This document shows positions 13,503 through 20,138 of a stretch of DNA of 31,507 nt, in pieces. The notes under the pieces are model-generated. The model made no database searches. It saw nothing but the letters and a program-made list of their open reading frames with translations, and was not told where the DNA came from. The stretch is from DASQTB01 sp035642095 (GTDB taxonomy: Bacteria; Actinomycetota; UBA4738; CALAEC01), in assembly GCA_035642095.1 (NCBI GenBank), contig DASQTB010000004.1, positions 1 to 31,507 on the forward strand, written 5' to 3'. The first letter of the stretch is position 1; each line of letters opens with the position of its first letter. The position numbers were made by a program, and so were the translations under genes.

Positions 13503-14435
13503 GTGCTGATCGTCGCAAGGCCCACCATCAAGGAAGATTCCATCAGCCCCACGCGGGCAAAGTTCATCATCGAGCCGCTGGAGCCGGGGTTCGGCTACAC
13601 GCTGGGCAACGCCCTCCGGCGGACGCTGCTCTCCTCGATCCCCGGGGCCGCCGTTTCCTCGGTGAAGATCGAGGGCGTGCTTCATGAGTTCTCCACGATC
13701 CAGGGCGTTACCGAGGACGTAACGGACATCGTCCTCAACGTCAAGGAAATGGTGATCCGCTCCGAGCTCGACGAGCCGGCCACCCTGTACCTCAAGGCGA
13801 AGGGGCCCGGCGACGTCAAGGCCGGAGACATCTCTCCCCCCGCCGGGGTGGAGATCCTCAACCCGGACCTTCATATCGCCACGCTCGGCGGCCGGGCCGG
13901 TGTGGAGATGGAGCTCACGGTGGAGCGCGGCGTCGGGTACCGGGCCGCCGACCAGAACAAGAACCCGCGCGACCCCATCGGCGTGATCCCGGTCGACTCG
14001 ATCTTCTCGCCGGTCCGTCGGGTGTCGTATGCCGTGGAGGCCACGCGGGTCGAGCAGATGACCGACCGGGATCGGCTCATCCTCGACGTCCAGACAGACG
14101 GCTCGGTCTCGCCCCGCGAGGCGGTGGCCTCGGCGGGCACCACGCTGGTGGAGCTGGCCAACCTGTTCGGCGACCTGACCGAGAGCCCCGGTCTGTCGCT
14201 GGGCCCCGCCGAGGGCGAGGGTGAAATGGCCGGGGACCTGGCGCTTCCCATCGAGGAGCTGAACCTCTCGGTCCGGTCGTACAACTGCCTCAAGCGGGAG
14301 GGCATCAACAGCGTCGGAGAGCTCGTGCAGCGCAGCGAGCAGGAGCTGACCGACATCCGGAACTTCGGGCAGAAGTCGATCGACGAGGTGAAGTCGAAGC
14401 TCGAGGAGCTCGGGCTGGGGCTCCGGGAGGGCTAG
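13503..14435 (+). CDS. rpoA: DNA-directed RNA polymerase subunit alpha
   Basis: The alpha subunit (310 aa) dimerises to seed RNA polymerase assembly. The N-domain has FIIEPLEPGFGYTLGNALRRTLLSSIPGAAVSSVKIEGVLHEFSTIQGVTEDVTDIVLNVK and GRAGVEMELTVERGVGYRAA. After a linker, the C-domain (about 250-310) carries the helix-hairpin-helix LSVRSYNCLKREGINSVGELVQRSEQELTDIRNFGQKSIDEVKSKL, keeping the Arg, Asn and Lys-Ser residues that contact UP-element DNA and activators. GTG 13503 has a strong Shine-Dalgarno GAGGAGGG (13488-13495, 7 nt spacing). rplQ follows after 1 nt. Confidence 0.98.
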   Translation: MLIVARPTIKEDSISPTRAKFIIEPLEPGFGYTLGNALRRTLLSSIPGAAVSSVKIEGVLHEFSTIQGVTEDVTDIVLNVKEMVIRSELDEPATLYLKAKGPGDVKAGDISPPAGVEILNPDLHIATLGGRAGVEMELTVERGVGYRAADQNKNPRDPIGVIPVDSIFSPVRRVSYAVEATRVEQMTDRDRLILDVQTDGSVSPREAVASAGTTLVELANLFGDLTESPGLSLGPAEGEGEMAGDLALPIEELNLSVRSYNCLKREGINSVGELVQRSEQELTDIRNFGQKSIDEVKSKLEELGLGLREG

Positions 14436-14436
14436 C

Positions 14437-14805
14437 GTGCCGAGGCCGACCAAGGGCGCTCGGCTGGGGGCCGGACCGGCGCATCAAAAGCTGATGCTGG
14501 GCGGGCTGGCCGCGGCGCTGTTCGAGCACGAGAAGGTCCGGACCACCGAGGCCAAGGCAAAGGCTCTCCGCCCGCTGGCCGAGCGCCTGATCAGCTTCGC
14601 CAAGCGAGGCGACGTCCACGCTCGCCGCCAGGTGCTTCGGCTGATCCCCGATCGCGACGTGGTCCATCGTCTCTTCGACGAGATCGGCCCCCGGATGGCG
14701 GAGCGGAACGGGGGCTACACCCGGATCCTGAAGCTCGGGCCGCGCAGGGGCGACGGAGCCCCGATGGCCCAGATCGAGCTGGTCGACCGCACCGTCGAAG
14801 AGTAG
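14437..14805 (+). CDS. rplQ: 50S ribosomal protein L17
   Basis: L17 (122 aa) lies near the tunnel exit. Family features are the N-terminal PRPTKGARLGAGPAHQKLMLGGLAAALFEHEKVRTTEAKAKALRPLAERLISFAKRGDVHARRQVL and the C-terminal RNGGYTRILKLGPRRGDGAPMAQIELVD. The commoner N-terminal LGR-xxAHRxAML wording is replaced by LGAGPAHQKLML, a minor variant also seen in actinobacteria. GTG 14437 is one base after the rpoA stop. truA follows 13 nt later. Confidence 0.98.
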   Translation: MPRPTKGARLGAGPAHQKLMLGGLAAALFEHEKVRTTEAKAKALRPLAERLISFAKRGDVHARRQVLRLIPDRDVVHRLFDEIGPRMAERNGGYTRILKLGPRRGDGAPMAQIELVDRTVEE

Positions 14806-14818
14806 CTCTAGGTCCGTC

Positions 14819-15595
14819 GTGGCCGTTCTGAAGCTCGTCCTGGCCTACGACGGTACCGACTTCCGCGGGTTCGCTCGTCAGCCGGGGCACCGCACGGTGG
14901 AGGGTGTGCTTCTCGACGGGCTGGAGCGGGTCCTGGGACGGCGACCCTCGCTCTCGGCCGGAGGCCGAACCGACGCCGGCGTCCACGCCGAGGGCCAGGT
15001 CGTCTCCCTGGAGGCCGAGCAGGATCCCCGGCTGGTGGCCCGGGCCCTGAACGGGATGCTGGCCCCCGAGGTGGTGGTCCGCCGGGCGAGTCGGGCCCCG
15101 AAGGGTTTCGATGCCCGCCGGAGCGCCACGGCACGTCGGTATCGGTACCGGATCCGGACCGGCGAGGTCCCCGATCCCTTCACCGCCCGGTACGAGTGGC
15201 ACCGGCCGGGCCGGTACCGCCCCGCCCCGATGAGGCTGGCCGCTCGTCATCTTCGCGGCGCCCACGACTTCGCCTCCTTCTGCCGCCCGCCCAAGGACGG
15301 AGGATCCACGGTGCGAACGCTCCGAACGCTGACCATCAGCCGGGGCCGGGAGGTCCTCGACATCGGTGTCCGGGCCGACGGGTTCCTCCACCAGATGGTC
15401 CGGTCGCTGGTCGGAACGCTGGTCGCGGTGGGAGAGGGCCGCATCGATCCGGAGGCGATCCCGGCGATCCTGTCCGCCCGGGACCGCTCCGCGGCCGGTC
15501 CGGTGGCTCCCCCGGACGGGCTGACCCTCGTTTCGGTAACATATGGTCCTCATCCGCGGACCGCAGCCGGTTCCGGCCTGTCTGGAGAGCGATGA
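14819..15595 (+). CDS. truA: tRNA pseudouridine(38-40) synthase
   Basis: TruA (258 aa) converts U38-U40 in the anticodon arm of several tRNAs to pseudouridine. The catalytic Asp52 lies in the invariant GGRTDAGVHA motif. VLAYDGTDFRGFARQPGHRTVEGVLLDGL at the N-terminus, SATARRYRYRI in the middle and FLHQMVRSLVGTLVAVGEG near the C-terminus complete the family pattern. The start is GTG 14819 (MAVLKLVLAYDG). The last ~15 residues extend past the usual end and overlap the start of rplM as ATGA, so L13 is translationally coupled to a tRNA-modifying enzyme, a common order in Gram-positive bacteria. Confidence 0.97.
   Translation: MAVLKLVLAYDGTDFRGFARQPGHRTVEGVLLDGLERVLGRRPSLSAGGRTDAGVHAEGQVVSLEAEQDPRLVARALNGMLAPEVVVRRASRAPKGFDARRSATARRYRYRIRTGEVPDPFTARYEWHRPGRYRPAPMRLAARHLRGAHDFASFCRPPKDGGSTVRTLRTLTISRGREVLDIGVRADGFLHQMVRSLVGTLVAVGEGRIDPEAIPAILSARDRSAAGPVAPPDGLTLVSVTYGPHPRTAAGSGLSGER
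15537..15547 (+). promoter_or_regulatory. AT-rich -10-like patch before rplM (weak)
   Basis: The end of truA contains TAACAT (15537-15542) and TATGGT (15542-15547), both fitting the TAnnnT -10 pattern, in DNA that is otherwise very GC-rich. No good -35 lies at the right distance. It could be an internal promoter for rplM-rpsI with a leader of about 40 nt. Sequence support is limited. Confidence 0.3.
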
Positions 15596-16053
15596 AGACC
15601 TACAGTCCGAAAGCGAAGGAGATCAGCCGCGCCTGGTACATCGTCGATGCCGACGGCGTCGTCCTCGGCCGGCTCGCTTCCGAGGTCGCCCAGATCCTCC
15701 GAGGCAAGCACAAACCGACCTACGCGCCGCATCTCGACGGGGGGGATCACGTCGTGGTGGTTAATGCCTCGCGGATCCGGCTGTCCGGCGAGAAAGCGGC
15801 GAAGAAGGTGTACCACCGCCATACCGGCTACCCCGGCGGAATCATGGACATCCCCTACGAGCAGATGCTGGCCCGGCGCCCCGAGCGCGTGGTCGAGCAG
15901 GCCATCCGAGGGATGCTGCCCCGGACCCGGCTCGGCCGCCAGATGGCCCGGAAGCTGTCCGTCTACGCCGGGCCGGATCACCCACACGAGGCCCAGAAGC
16001 CCGTCCCCCTGCGGCTCGGTGAGGTGCCGGGCCGGACCACCGAGGAGCCCTAG
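15592..16053 (+). CDS. rplM: 50S ribosomal protein L13
   Basis: L13 (153 aa) is an early assembly protein of the large subunit. It has MKTYSPKAKEISRAWYIVDADGVVLGRLASEVAQILRGKHKPTYAPHLDGGDHVVVVNASRIRLSG, then YHRHTGYPGGI and the signature RRPERVVEQAIRGMLPRTRLGRQMARKLSVYAGPDHPHEAQKP. ATG 15592 overlaps the truA stop (ATGA), preceded by GGAGAG. rpsI follows 2 nt after the stop, the near-universal rplM-rpsI pair. Confidence 0.98.
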   Translation: MKTYSPKAKEISRAWYIVDADGVVLGRLASEVAQILRGKHKPTYAPHLDGGDHVVVVNASRIRLSGEKAAKKVYHRHTGYPGGIMDIPYEQMLARRPERVVEQAIRGMLPRTRLGRQMARKLSVYAGPDHPHEAQKPVPLRLGEVPGRTTEEP

Positions 16054-16055
16054 GC

Positions 16056-16451
16056 ATGGCCGATACCACGATCACGAACGGCACCGGCCGCCGGAAGGAG
16101 GCTGTGGCCCGGGTCAGGATCGTCCCCGGCTCTGGGAAGTTCGACCTGAACGGCCGGACCCTGGAGGAGTTCTTCCCGTCCCGGACCCAGCGGGTAACCG
16201 CCACCGCACCTCTCCGAGTGGCGGGGAAGGAGAAGGAGGTCGACGTCATCGCCCGGCTGGAGGGCGGCGGGGCAACCGGTCAGGCGGGGGCCCTTCGGCA
16301 CGGCATCGCCCGAGCGCTGGTCGACCTGGACGGCTCCCTCCGAGGGATCCTCAAGAAGGAGGGCTTCCTCACCCGAGACGCCCGGGAAAAGGAGCGCCGG
16401 AAGTACGGCCTGAAGAAGGCCCGCAAGGCCCCCCAGTACAGCAAACGCTAG
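16056..16451 (+). CDS. rpsI: 30S ribosomal protein S9
   Basis: S9 (131 aa) places its C-terminal tail against P-site tRNA. The core GTGRRKEAVARVRIVPGSGKFDLNGRTLEEFFPS, the GGGATGQAGALRHGIARALVDLD motif and the C-terminal LTRDAREKERRKYGLKKARKAPQYSKR, with the terminal Lys-Arg that touches tRNA, are present. ATG 16056 is 2 nt after the rplM stop. A short 40-nt gap containing a -10 box leads to glmM. Confidence 0.98.
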   Translation: MADTTITNGTGRRKEAVARVRIVPGSGKFDLNGRTLEEFFPSRTQRVTATAPLRVAGKEKEVDVIARLEGGGATGQAGALRHGIARALVDLDGSLRGILKKEGFLTRDAREKERRKYGLKKARKAPQYSKR

Positions 16452-16478
16452 CCCGGCGTTTCCCGCCTGCCGACCCCG

Positions 16479-16494
16479 TAAGATGCCCGCCGTG
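16479..16494 (+). promoter_or_regulatory. -10 box and predicted leaderless start of glmM
   Basis: TAAGAT (16479-16484) fits the actinobacterial TAnnnT -10 element. The GTG at 16492 begins 7 nt after its last T, the spacing expected if transcription starts at or one base before the start codon. A leaderless glmM mRNA would follow. No clear -35 is seen, as is common for such promoters in GC-rich actinobacteria. Confidence 0.5.
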
Positions 16495-17823
16495 GCGCGC
16501 CTTTTCGGCACCGACGGCGTTCGAGGGGTGGCGAACCGGGATCTCACCCCCGAACTGGCGTTCTCCATCGGTCGGGCCGCCGTCATCGCCCTGGGAGGTA
16601 TCCGTCGGCCCAGGCTCGCCGTCGGGCGGGATACGCGGGCGTCCGGCCTGATGCTCGAATCGGCCCTGGCCGCCGGGGCCTGCTCGGCGGGGGGTGACGT
16701 GATCAGGGTGGGAACGGTCCCCACCCCCGCGGTGGCCTTCATGACCGCGGACCTTGGGGCTCGGCTGGGCGCGGTCATCTCCGCATCCCACAACCCCGCG
16801 GAGGACAACGGGATCAAGCTCTTCTCCGGAGACGGGTTCAAGCTGGCCGACGAGGTCGAGGACGAGATCGAGCGGCTCGTCACGGGCGGCGATGGACCGC
16901 GTCCCGAGGGCGGGGACGTCGGCATGATCAGCGACGCCGTGGAGGAGCCGGATCGCTACCTGGACCACCTCGTCGGCGCGGCCGAGGCGAGGCTGGACGG
17001 CATGCGGGTCGTGGTCGACGCGGCCAACGGCGCGGCGTGGCGGCTGGGACCCGATGTGCTGCGGCGGCTGGGAGCGACGGTGGAGGCGATCAACGCGGAG
17101 CCTGACGGGACCAACATCAACGCCGGATGCGGGGCCACGGTGCCGGAGGTCGTGGCCGGGGCCGTCCGCGACCTGGGCGCGGATGCGGGTGTGGCGTTCG
17201 ACGGCGATGCCGATCGAGTGATGTTCGCCGACGCCGACGGCAGAGTCGTCGACGGCGATCAGGTCGTCACGGCCTGCGCCACGGCGATGAAGGGGGCCGG
17301 CGCGCTGGCCAAGGACACGGTGGTGGTCACGGTCATGGCCAATCTGGGTCTCCGCCGAGCCCTGGGCGAGGGCGGGATCACCGTGCTGGAGACCCAGGTC
17401 GGCGACCGCTACGTGTTGGAGGAGATGCGACGGGCAGGTGCGGTCCTCGGCGGGGAGCAGTCCGGTCACGTGATCTTCCTCGACCGGGCCACCACCGGGG
17501 ATGGGCTTCTGACCGCGGTCAGGTTCCTATCGCTCGCCGCCGCCACGGGCCGCACCGTGGCCGATCTGTCCCGCCTGATGCGGAGGTACCCGCAGGTCCT
17601 GGAGAACGTTCGCGTCCGGGAGGCCGGGGCGGTGGCCGGGTCGGAGGCGGTCCTGACCGTGGTCCGGAGGGTCGAGGAGGAGCTGGGTGAGCGGGGCCGG
17701 GTCCTGGTCCGGGCTTCCGGAACGGAACCGGTGGTCCGGGTCATGGTCGAGGCCGAGACCCCGGAGGTCGCCCGGCGGCACGCCGCCGCCGTGATCGACG
17801 CCGTCCGTCGGGCCGCGGCCTGA
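16492..17823 (+). CDS. glmM: Phosphoglucosamine mutase
   Basis: GlmM (443 aa) interconverts glucosamine-6-phosphate and glucosamine-1-phosphate on the way to UDP-GlcNAc for peptidoglycan. The active-site phosphoserine is Ser99 in ISASHNPAEDNGIKLF, the Mg-binding loop is DGDADR (237-242), the sugar-binding segment is GGEQSGHVIF, and the phosphate-binding RASGTEPVVRVMVE closes the C-terminal domain. I start it at GTG 16492 (MARLFGTDGVRG), because this matches family N-termini and sits at the expected transcription start. An ATG 9 nt upstream lies across the -10 box and is less likely. glmS, the preceding enzyme in the pathway, is the next gene. Confidence 0.96.
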   Translation: MARLFGTDGVRGVANRDLTPELAFSIGRAAVIALGGIRRPRLAVGRDTRASGLMLESALAAGACSAGGDVIRVGTVPTPAVAFMTADLGARLGAVISASHNPAEDNGIKLFSGDGFKLADEVEDEIERLVTGGDGPRPEGGDVGMISDAVEEPDRYLDHLVGAAEARLDGMRVVVDAANGAAWRLGPDVLRRLGATVEAINAEPDGTNINAGCGATVPEVVAGAVRDLGADAGVAFDGDADRVMFADADGRVVDGDQVVTACATAMKGAGALAKDTVVVTVMANLGLRRALGEGGITVLETQVGDRYVLEEMRRAGAVLGGEQSGHVIFLDRATTGDGLLTAVRFLSLAAATGRTVADLSRLMRRYPQVLENVRVREAGAVAGSEAVLTVVRRVEEELGERGRVLVRASGTEPVVRVMVEAETPEVARRHAAAVIDAVRRAAA

Positions 17824-17856
17824 GGCGCCGAACGCCCGACCGCGATCCTCGGCCGG

Positions 17857-17872
17857 TCGACCACCTGGTCGA
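17857..17872 (+). other. 16-bp dyad between glmM and glmS
   Basis: TCGACCA (17857-17863), two bases, then TGGTCGA (17866-17872) form a perfect 7-bp inverted repeat in the 94-nt glmM-glmS gap. It lies about 30 nt upstream of the glmS -10 box, just beyond the -35 zone. It could be a regulator-binding operator or a short hairpin ending glmM transcripts; nothing resembling a U-run follows. The overlapping GGTCGACC is itself a palindrome. Confidence 0.5.
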
Positions 17873-17902
17873 AGGGGACGGCTTCGGACTCCCCTCCTGC
17901 TG

Positions 17903-17908
17903 TACGAT
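17903..17908 (+). promoter_or_regulatory. -10 box for glmS
   Basis: TACGAT (17903-17908) fits TAnnnT and lies 9 nt before the ATG of glmS, so the mRNA would be leaderless or carry only one to three bases. There is no Shine-Dalgarno before the ATG (CCTCCTC precedes it, pyrimidine-rich), which supports leaderless translation. No strong -35 is visible. Confidence 0.5.
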
Positions 17909-17917
17909 TGCCTCCTC

Positions 17918-19753
17918 ATGTGCGGGATCGTCGGCTATGCCGGCCCCGACGAGGCCCTCCCCGTGGTAATCGAGGGGTTGAAGCGTCTCGAATACAGGGG
18001 CTACGACTCGGCCGGGGTGGCCGTGCTCGACGGCGACCTCACCGTCGTCAAGAAGGCCGGGAAGCTCGAGGCGTTGGAGAAGGCGCTGGCCGATGCCGGA
18101 GCCGCCGTGCCGCCGGGCCGGGTGGGAATGGGGCACACGCGCTGGGCGACCCACGGACCGCCCACCGACCGGAACGCGCATCCCCACGTGGACTGCGCCG
18201 GCCGGATCGCGGTGATCCACAACGGGATCATCGAGAACTTCGACGAGCTGCGGGATCGGCTGGAACTTGAGGGCCACCGGTTTACGTCGGACACGGACAC
18301 GGAGTGTGTGGCGCATCTCGTGGAGCGGGGCGTTCGAGACGGCCAGGTCCTGGCAGACGCGGTCCGGGCCGCGGTGACGTCGTTGGAGGGGGCCTACGCC
18401 CTGGTGGTGCTGTCCGCCGACGAGCCCGACGTGATCGTCGGCGTCCGGGTGTCCTCCCCGATGGTCGTCGGCCTGGGAGACGGCGAGAACCTGGTGGCTT
18501 CGGACGCCCCCGCGCTCCTGACCCGAACCAGGCGCATCGTTCCCCTGTCCGACGGGCAGGTTGCGGAGATCCGCGCCGGAGGCGTGCGGATCACGGATCT
18601 CGACGGCACGGAGCTCCCCGTCGAGCCGCTGGAGGTCGACTGGGACCTCCGCAGGGCCGAGAAAGGCGGCTTCGAGGACTTCATGCTGAAGGAGATCCAC
18701 GACCAGCCCATGGCGATCCGGGACACGATCCGGGGGCGGGTCCGGGCCGGCATCCACCGGCTCGACGAGGTCCGGATGAGCGAGAGGGCGATCCGGGCCG
18801 TGGACAAGGTCTTCGTGGTCGCCTGCGGGACCGCGTACCACGCCGGCCTGGTGGCGAAGTACGCCATCGAGCACTGGACGCGGCTTCCCGTCGAGATCGA
18901 CATCGCCAGCGAGTTCCGATACCGCGACCCCGTGCTGGACCGGAACACGCTGACGCTGGCCGTCTCCCAGTCGGGGGAGACGATCGACACGCTGGAGGCG
19001 CTTCGTCATGCCCGGGACCAAAGCTCGTGGACGCTGGCCATCACCAACACGGTCGGGTCCTCGGTGTCCCGCGAGGCCGATGCCGTGATGTACACCCACG
19101 CCGGTCCGGAGGTGGGCGTGGCGGCGACCAAGACGTTTGCCACCCAGATGGTGGCTTTGGATCTCCTGGCCTTGTACCTGGCTCAGGTCCGCCGGACCAT
19201 GTTTCCCGAGGAGATCGGCGGGATCGTCGACCGCATGCTCGAGCTGCCCCGCGATGTCCGGCGTGCGCTCCAGCTCGACGGCAGGATCCGGGAGATCGCG
19301 GAACGGTACCACCGGGCCTCGGACTTCCTGTTCATCGGCCGGCACACGGGATATCCGGCGGCGCTCGAGGGTGCTCTGAAGCTGAAAGAGATCTCGTACA
19401 TCCACGCCGAGGGCTACCCCGCCGGGGAGCTCAAGCATGGCCCGATCGCCCTCATCGAGCAGGGCGTCCCGGTGGTCGCCGTGGCCACCGAGTGTCACGT
19501 CTACCCCAAGGTCCTGTCGAATATCCAGGAAGTCAAAGCCCGCGGGGCAGAGGTCATTGCGGTGGCGACGGAGGGGAACCGCGAGATCGGCAGGTATACG
19601 GACCACGTCATCGAGGTCCCTCGGACGCCCGAGCTCCTCTCGCCGATCGTGGTCTCGGTCCCGCTCCAGCTCCTGGCGTACCACGTGGCCAAGCTCCGGG
19701 ACTGCGACGTCGACCAGCCCAGGAACCTGGCCAAGTCCGTCACCGTGGAGTAG
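17918..19753 (+). CDS. glmS: Glutamine--fructose-6-phosphate aminotransferase (isomerizing)
   Basis: GlmS (611 aa, full length) makes glucosamine-6-phosphate from fructose-6-phosphate and glutamine, the first step to UDP-GlcNAc. After Met removal Cys2 (MCGIVGYAG) becomes the N-terminal nucleophile of the glutaminase domain (~1-220), which also has HTRWATHG and NGIIENFDELR. Two SIS sugar-isomerase domains follow (~290-420, FVVACGTAYHAG and SQSGETIDTLEAL; ~460-600, FLFIGRHTGYPAALEGALKLKEISYIHAEGYPAGELKHGPIALI). The end LAKSVTVE is the universal C-terminus. The start is ATG 17918 without a Shine-Dalgarno, near a -10 box. acpS follows 4 nt later. Confidence 0.98.
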   Translation: MCGIVGYAGPDEALPVVIEGLKRLEYRGYDSAGVAVLDGDLTVVKKAGKLEALEKALADAGAAVPPGRVGMGHTRWATHGPPTDRNAHPHVDCAGRIAVIHNGIIENFDELRDRLELEGHRFTSDTDTECVAHLVERGVRDGQVLADAVRAAVTSLEGAYALVVLSADEPDVIVGVRVSSPMVVGLGDGENLVASDAPALLTRTRRIVPLSDGQVAEIRAGGVRITDLDGTELPVEPLEVDWDLRRAEKGGFEDFMLKEIHDQPMAIRDTIRGRVRAGIHRLDEVRMSERAIRAVDKVFVVACGTAYHAGLVAKYAIEHWTRLPVEIDIASEFRYRDPVLDRNTLTLAVSQSGETIDTLEALRHARDQSSWTLAITNTVGSSVSREADAVMYTHAGPEVGVAATKTFATQMVALDLLALYLAQVRRTMFPEEIGGIVDRMLELPRDVRRALQLDGRIREIAERYHRASDFLFIGRHTGYPAALEGALKLKEISYIHAEGYPAGELKHGPIALIEQGVPVVAVATECHVYPKVLSNIQEVKARGAEVIAVATEGNREIGRYTDHVIEVPRTPELLSPIVVSVPLQLLAYHVAKLRDCDVDQPRNLAKSVTVE

Positions 19754-19757
19754 CGCC

Positions 19758-20135
19758 GTGCGGATCCTGGGCGTCGGGGTCGACGTCGTGGAGATCGAGC
19801 GAGTGCAGCGGCTCCTACGCGAGCGTCCCTCGTTCCGGGAGCGGGTGTTCACGCTCGACGAGCGGCGGTACTGCGACGGGAAGGCGGCCGGCTCCGCCGG
19901 TTGCTACGCCGCTCGGTGGGCCGCACGGGAGGCGGCCCGGAAGGCGCTCGGCGGGGTGCGGGGACTGCGGTGGCACGACATCAGCGTCGAGCGAGCCCGC
20001 TCCGGGGCGCCGGCCCTGGCTCTGGGAGGGCCGGCCCGGGCTCGGGCCGATCACGTGGGTGTGACCAAGGTGCTCGTGTCGTTCTCGCACGAGCGATCGA
20101 TCGCCACCGCGTTCTGCGTCGCCGTGGGTCCGTAG
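19758..20135 (+). CDS. acpS: Holo-[acyl-carrier-protein] synthase
   Basis: AcpS (125 aa) transfers phosphopantetheine from CoA to the Ser of acyl carrier protein, activating fatty-acid synthesis. The Mg-binding Asp9 (GVGVDVVEIERV) and Glu58 in the helix ARWAAREAARKALGG match the family D and KEA motifs, here with REA. The C-terminal VLVSFSHERSIATAFCVA corresponds to the VSISHxxxxA strand. GTG 19758 gives the usual MRILGVGVD start. It is 4 nt after glmS and 3 nt before nnr, the actinobacterial order. Confidence 0.95.
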   Translation: MRILGVGVDVVEIERVQRLLRERPSFRERVFTLDERRYCDGKAAGSAGCYAARWAAREAARKALGGVRGLRWHDISVERARSGAPALALGGPARARADHVGVTKVLVSFSHERSIATAFCVAVGP

Positions 20136-20138
20136 CCG

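Noticed and set aside
17850..17875. DasR/NagR-type operator near glmS
   Set aside because: The dre consensus has TGGTC before GACCA with a 2-nt spacer. Here the order of the arms is reversed (GACCA then TGGTC), and the overlapping GGTCGACC has no spacer.
17824..17917. glmS ribozyme ahead of glmS
   Set aside because: The gap is only 94 nt, shows no glmS-ribozyme core, and a -10 box sits 9 nt from the start codon. That ribozyme is a Firmicutes-type element.
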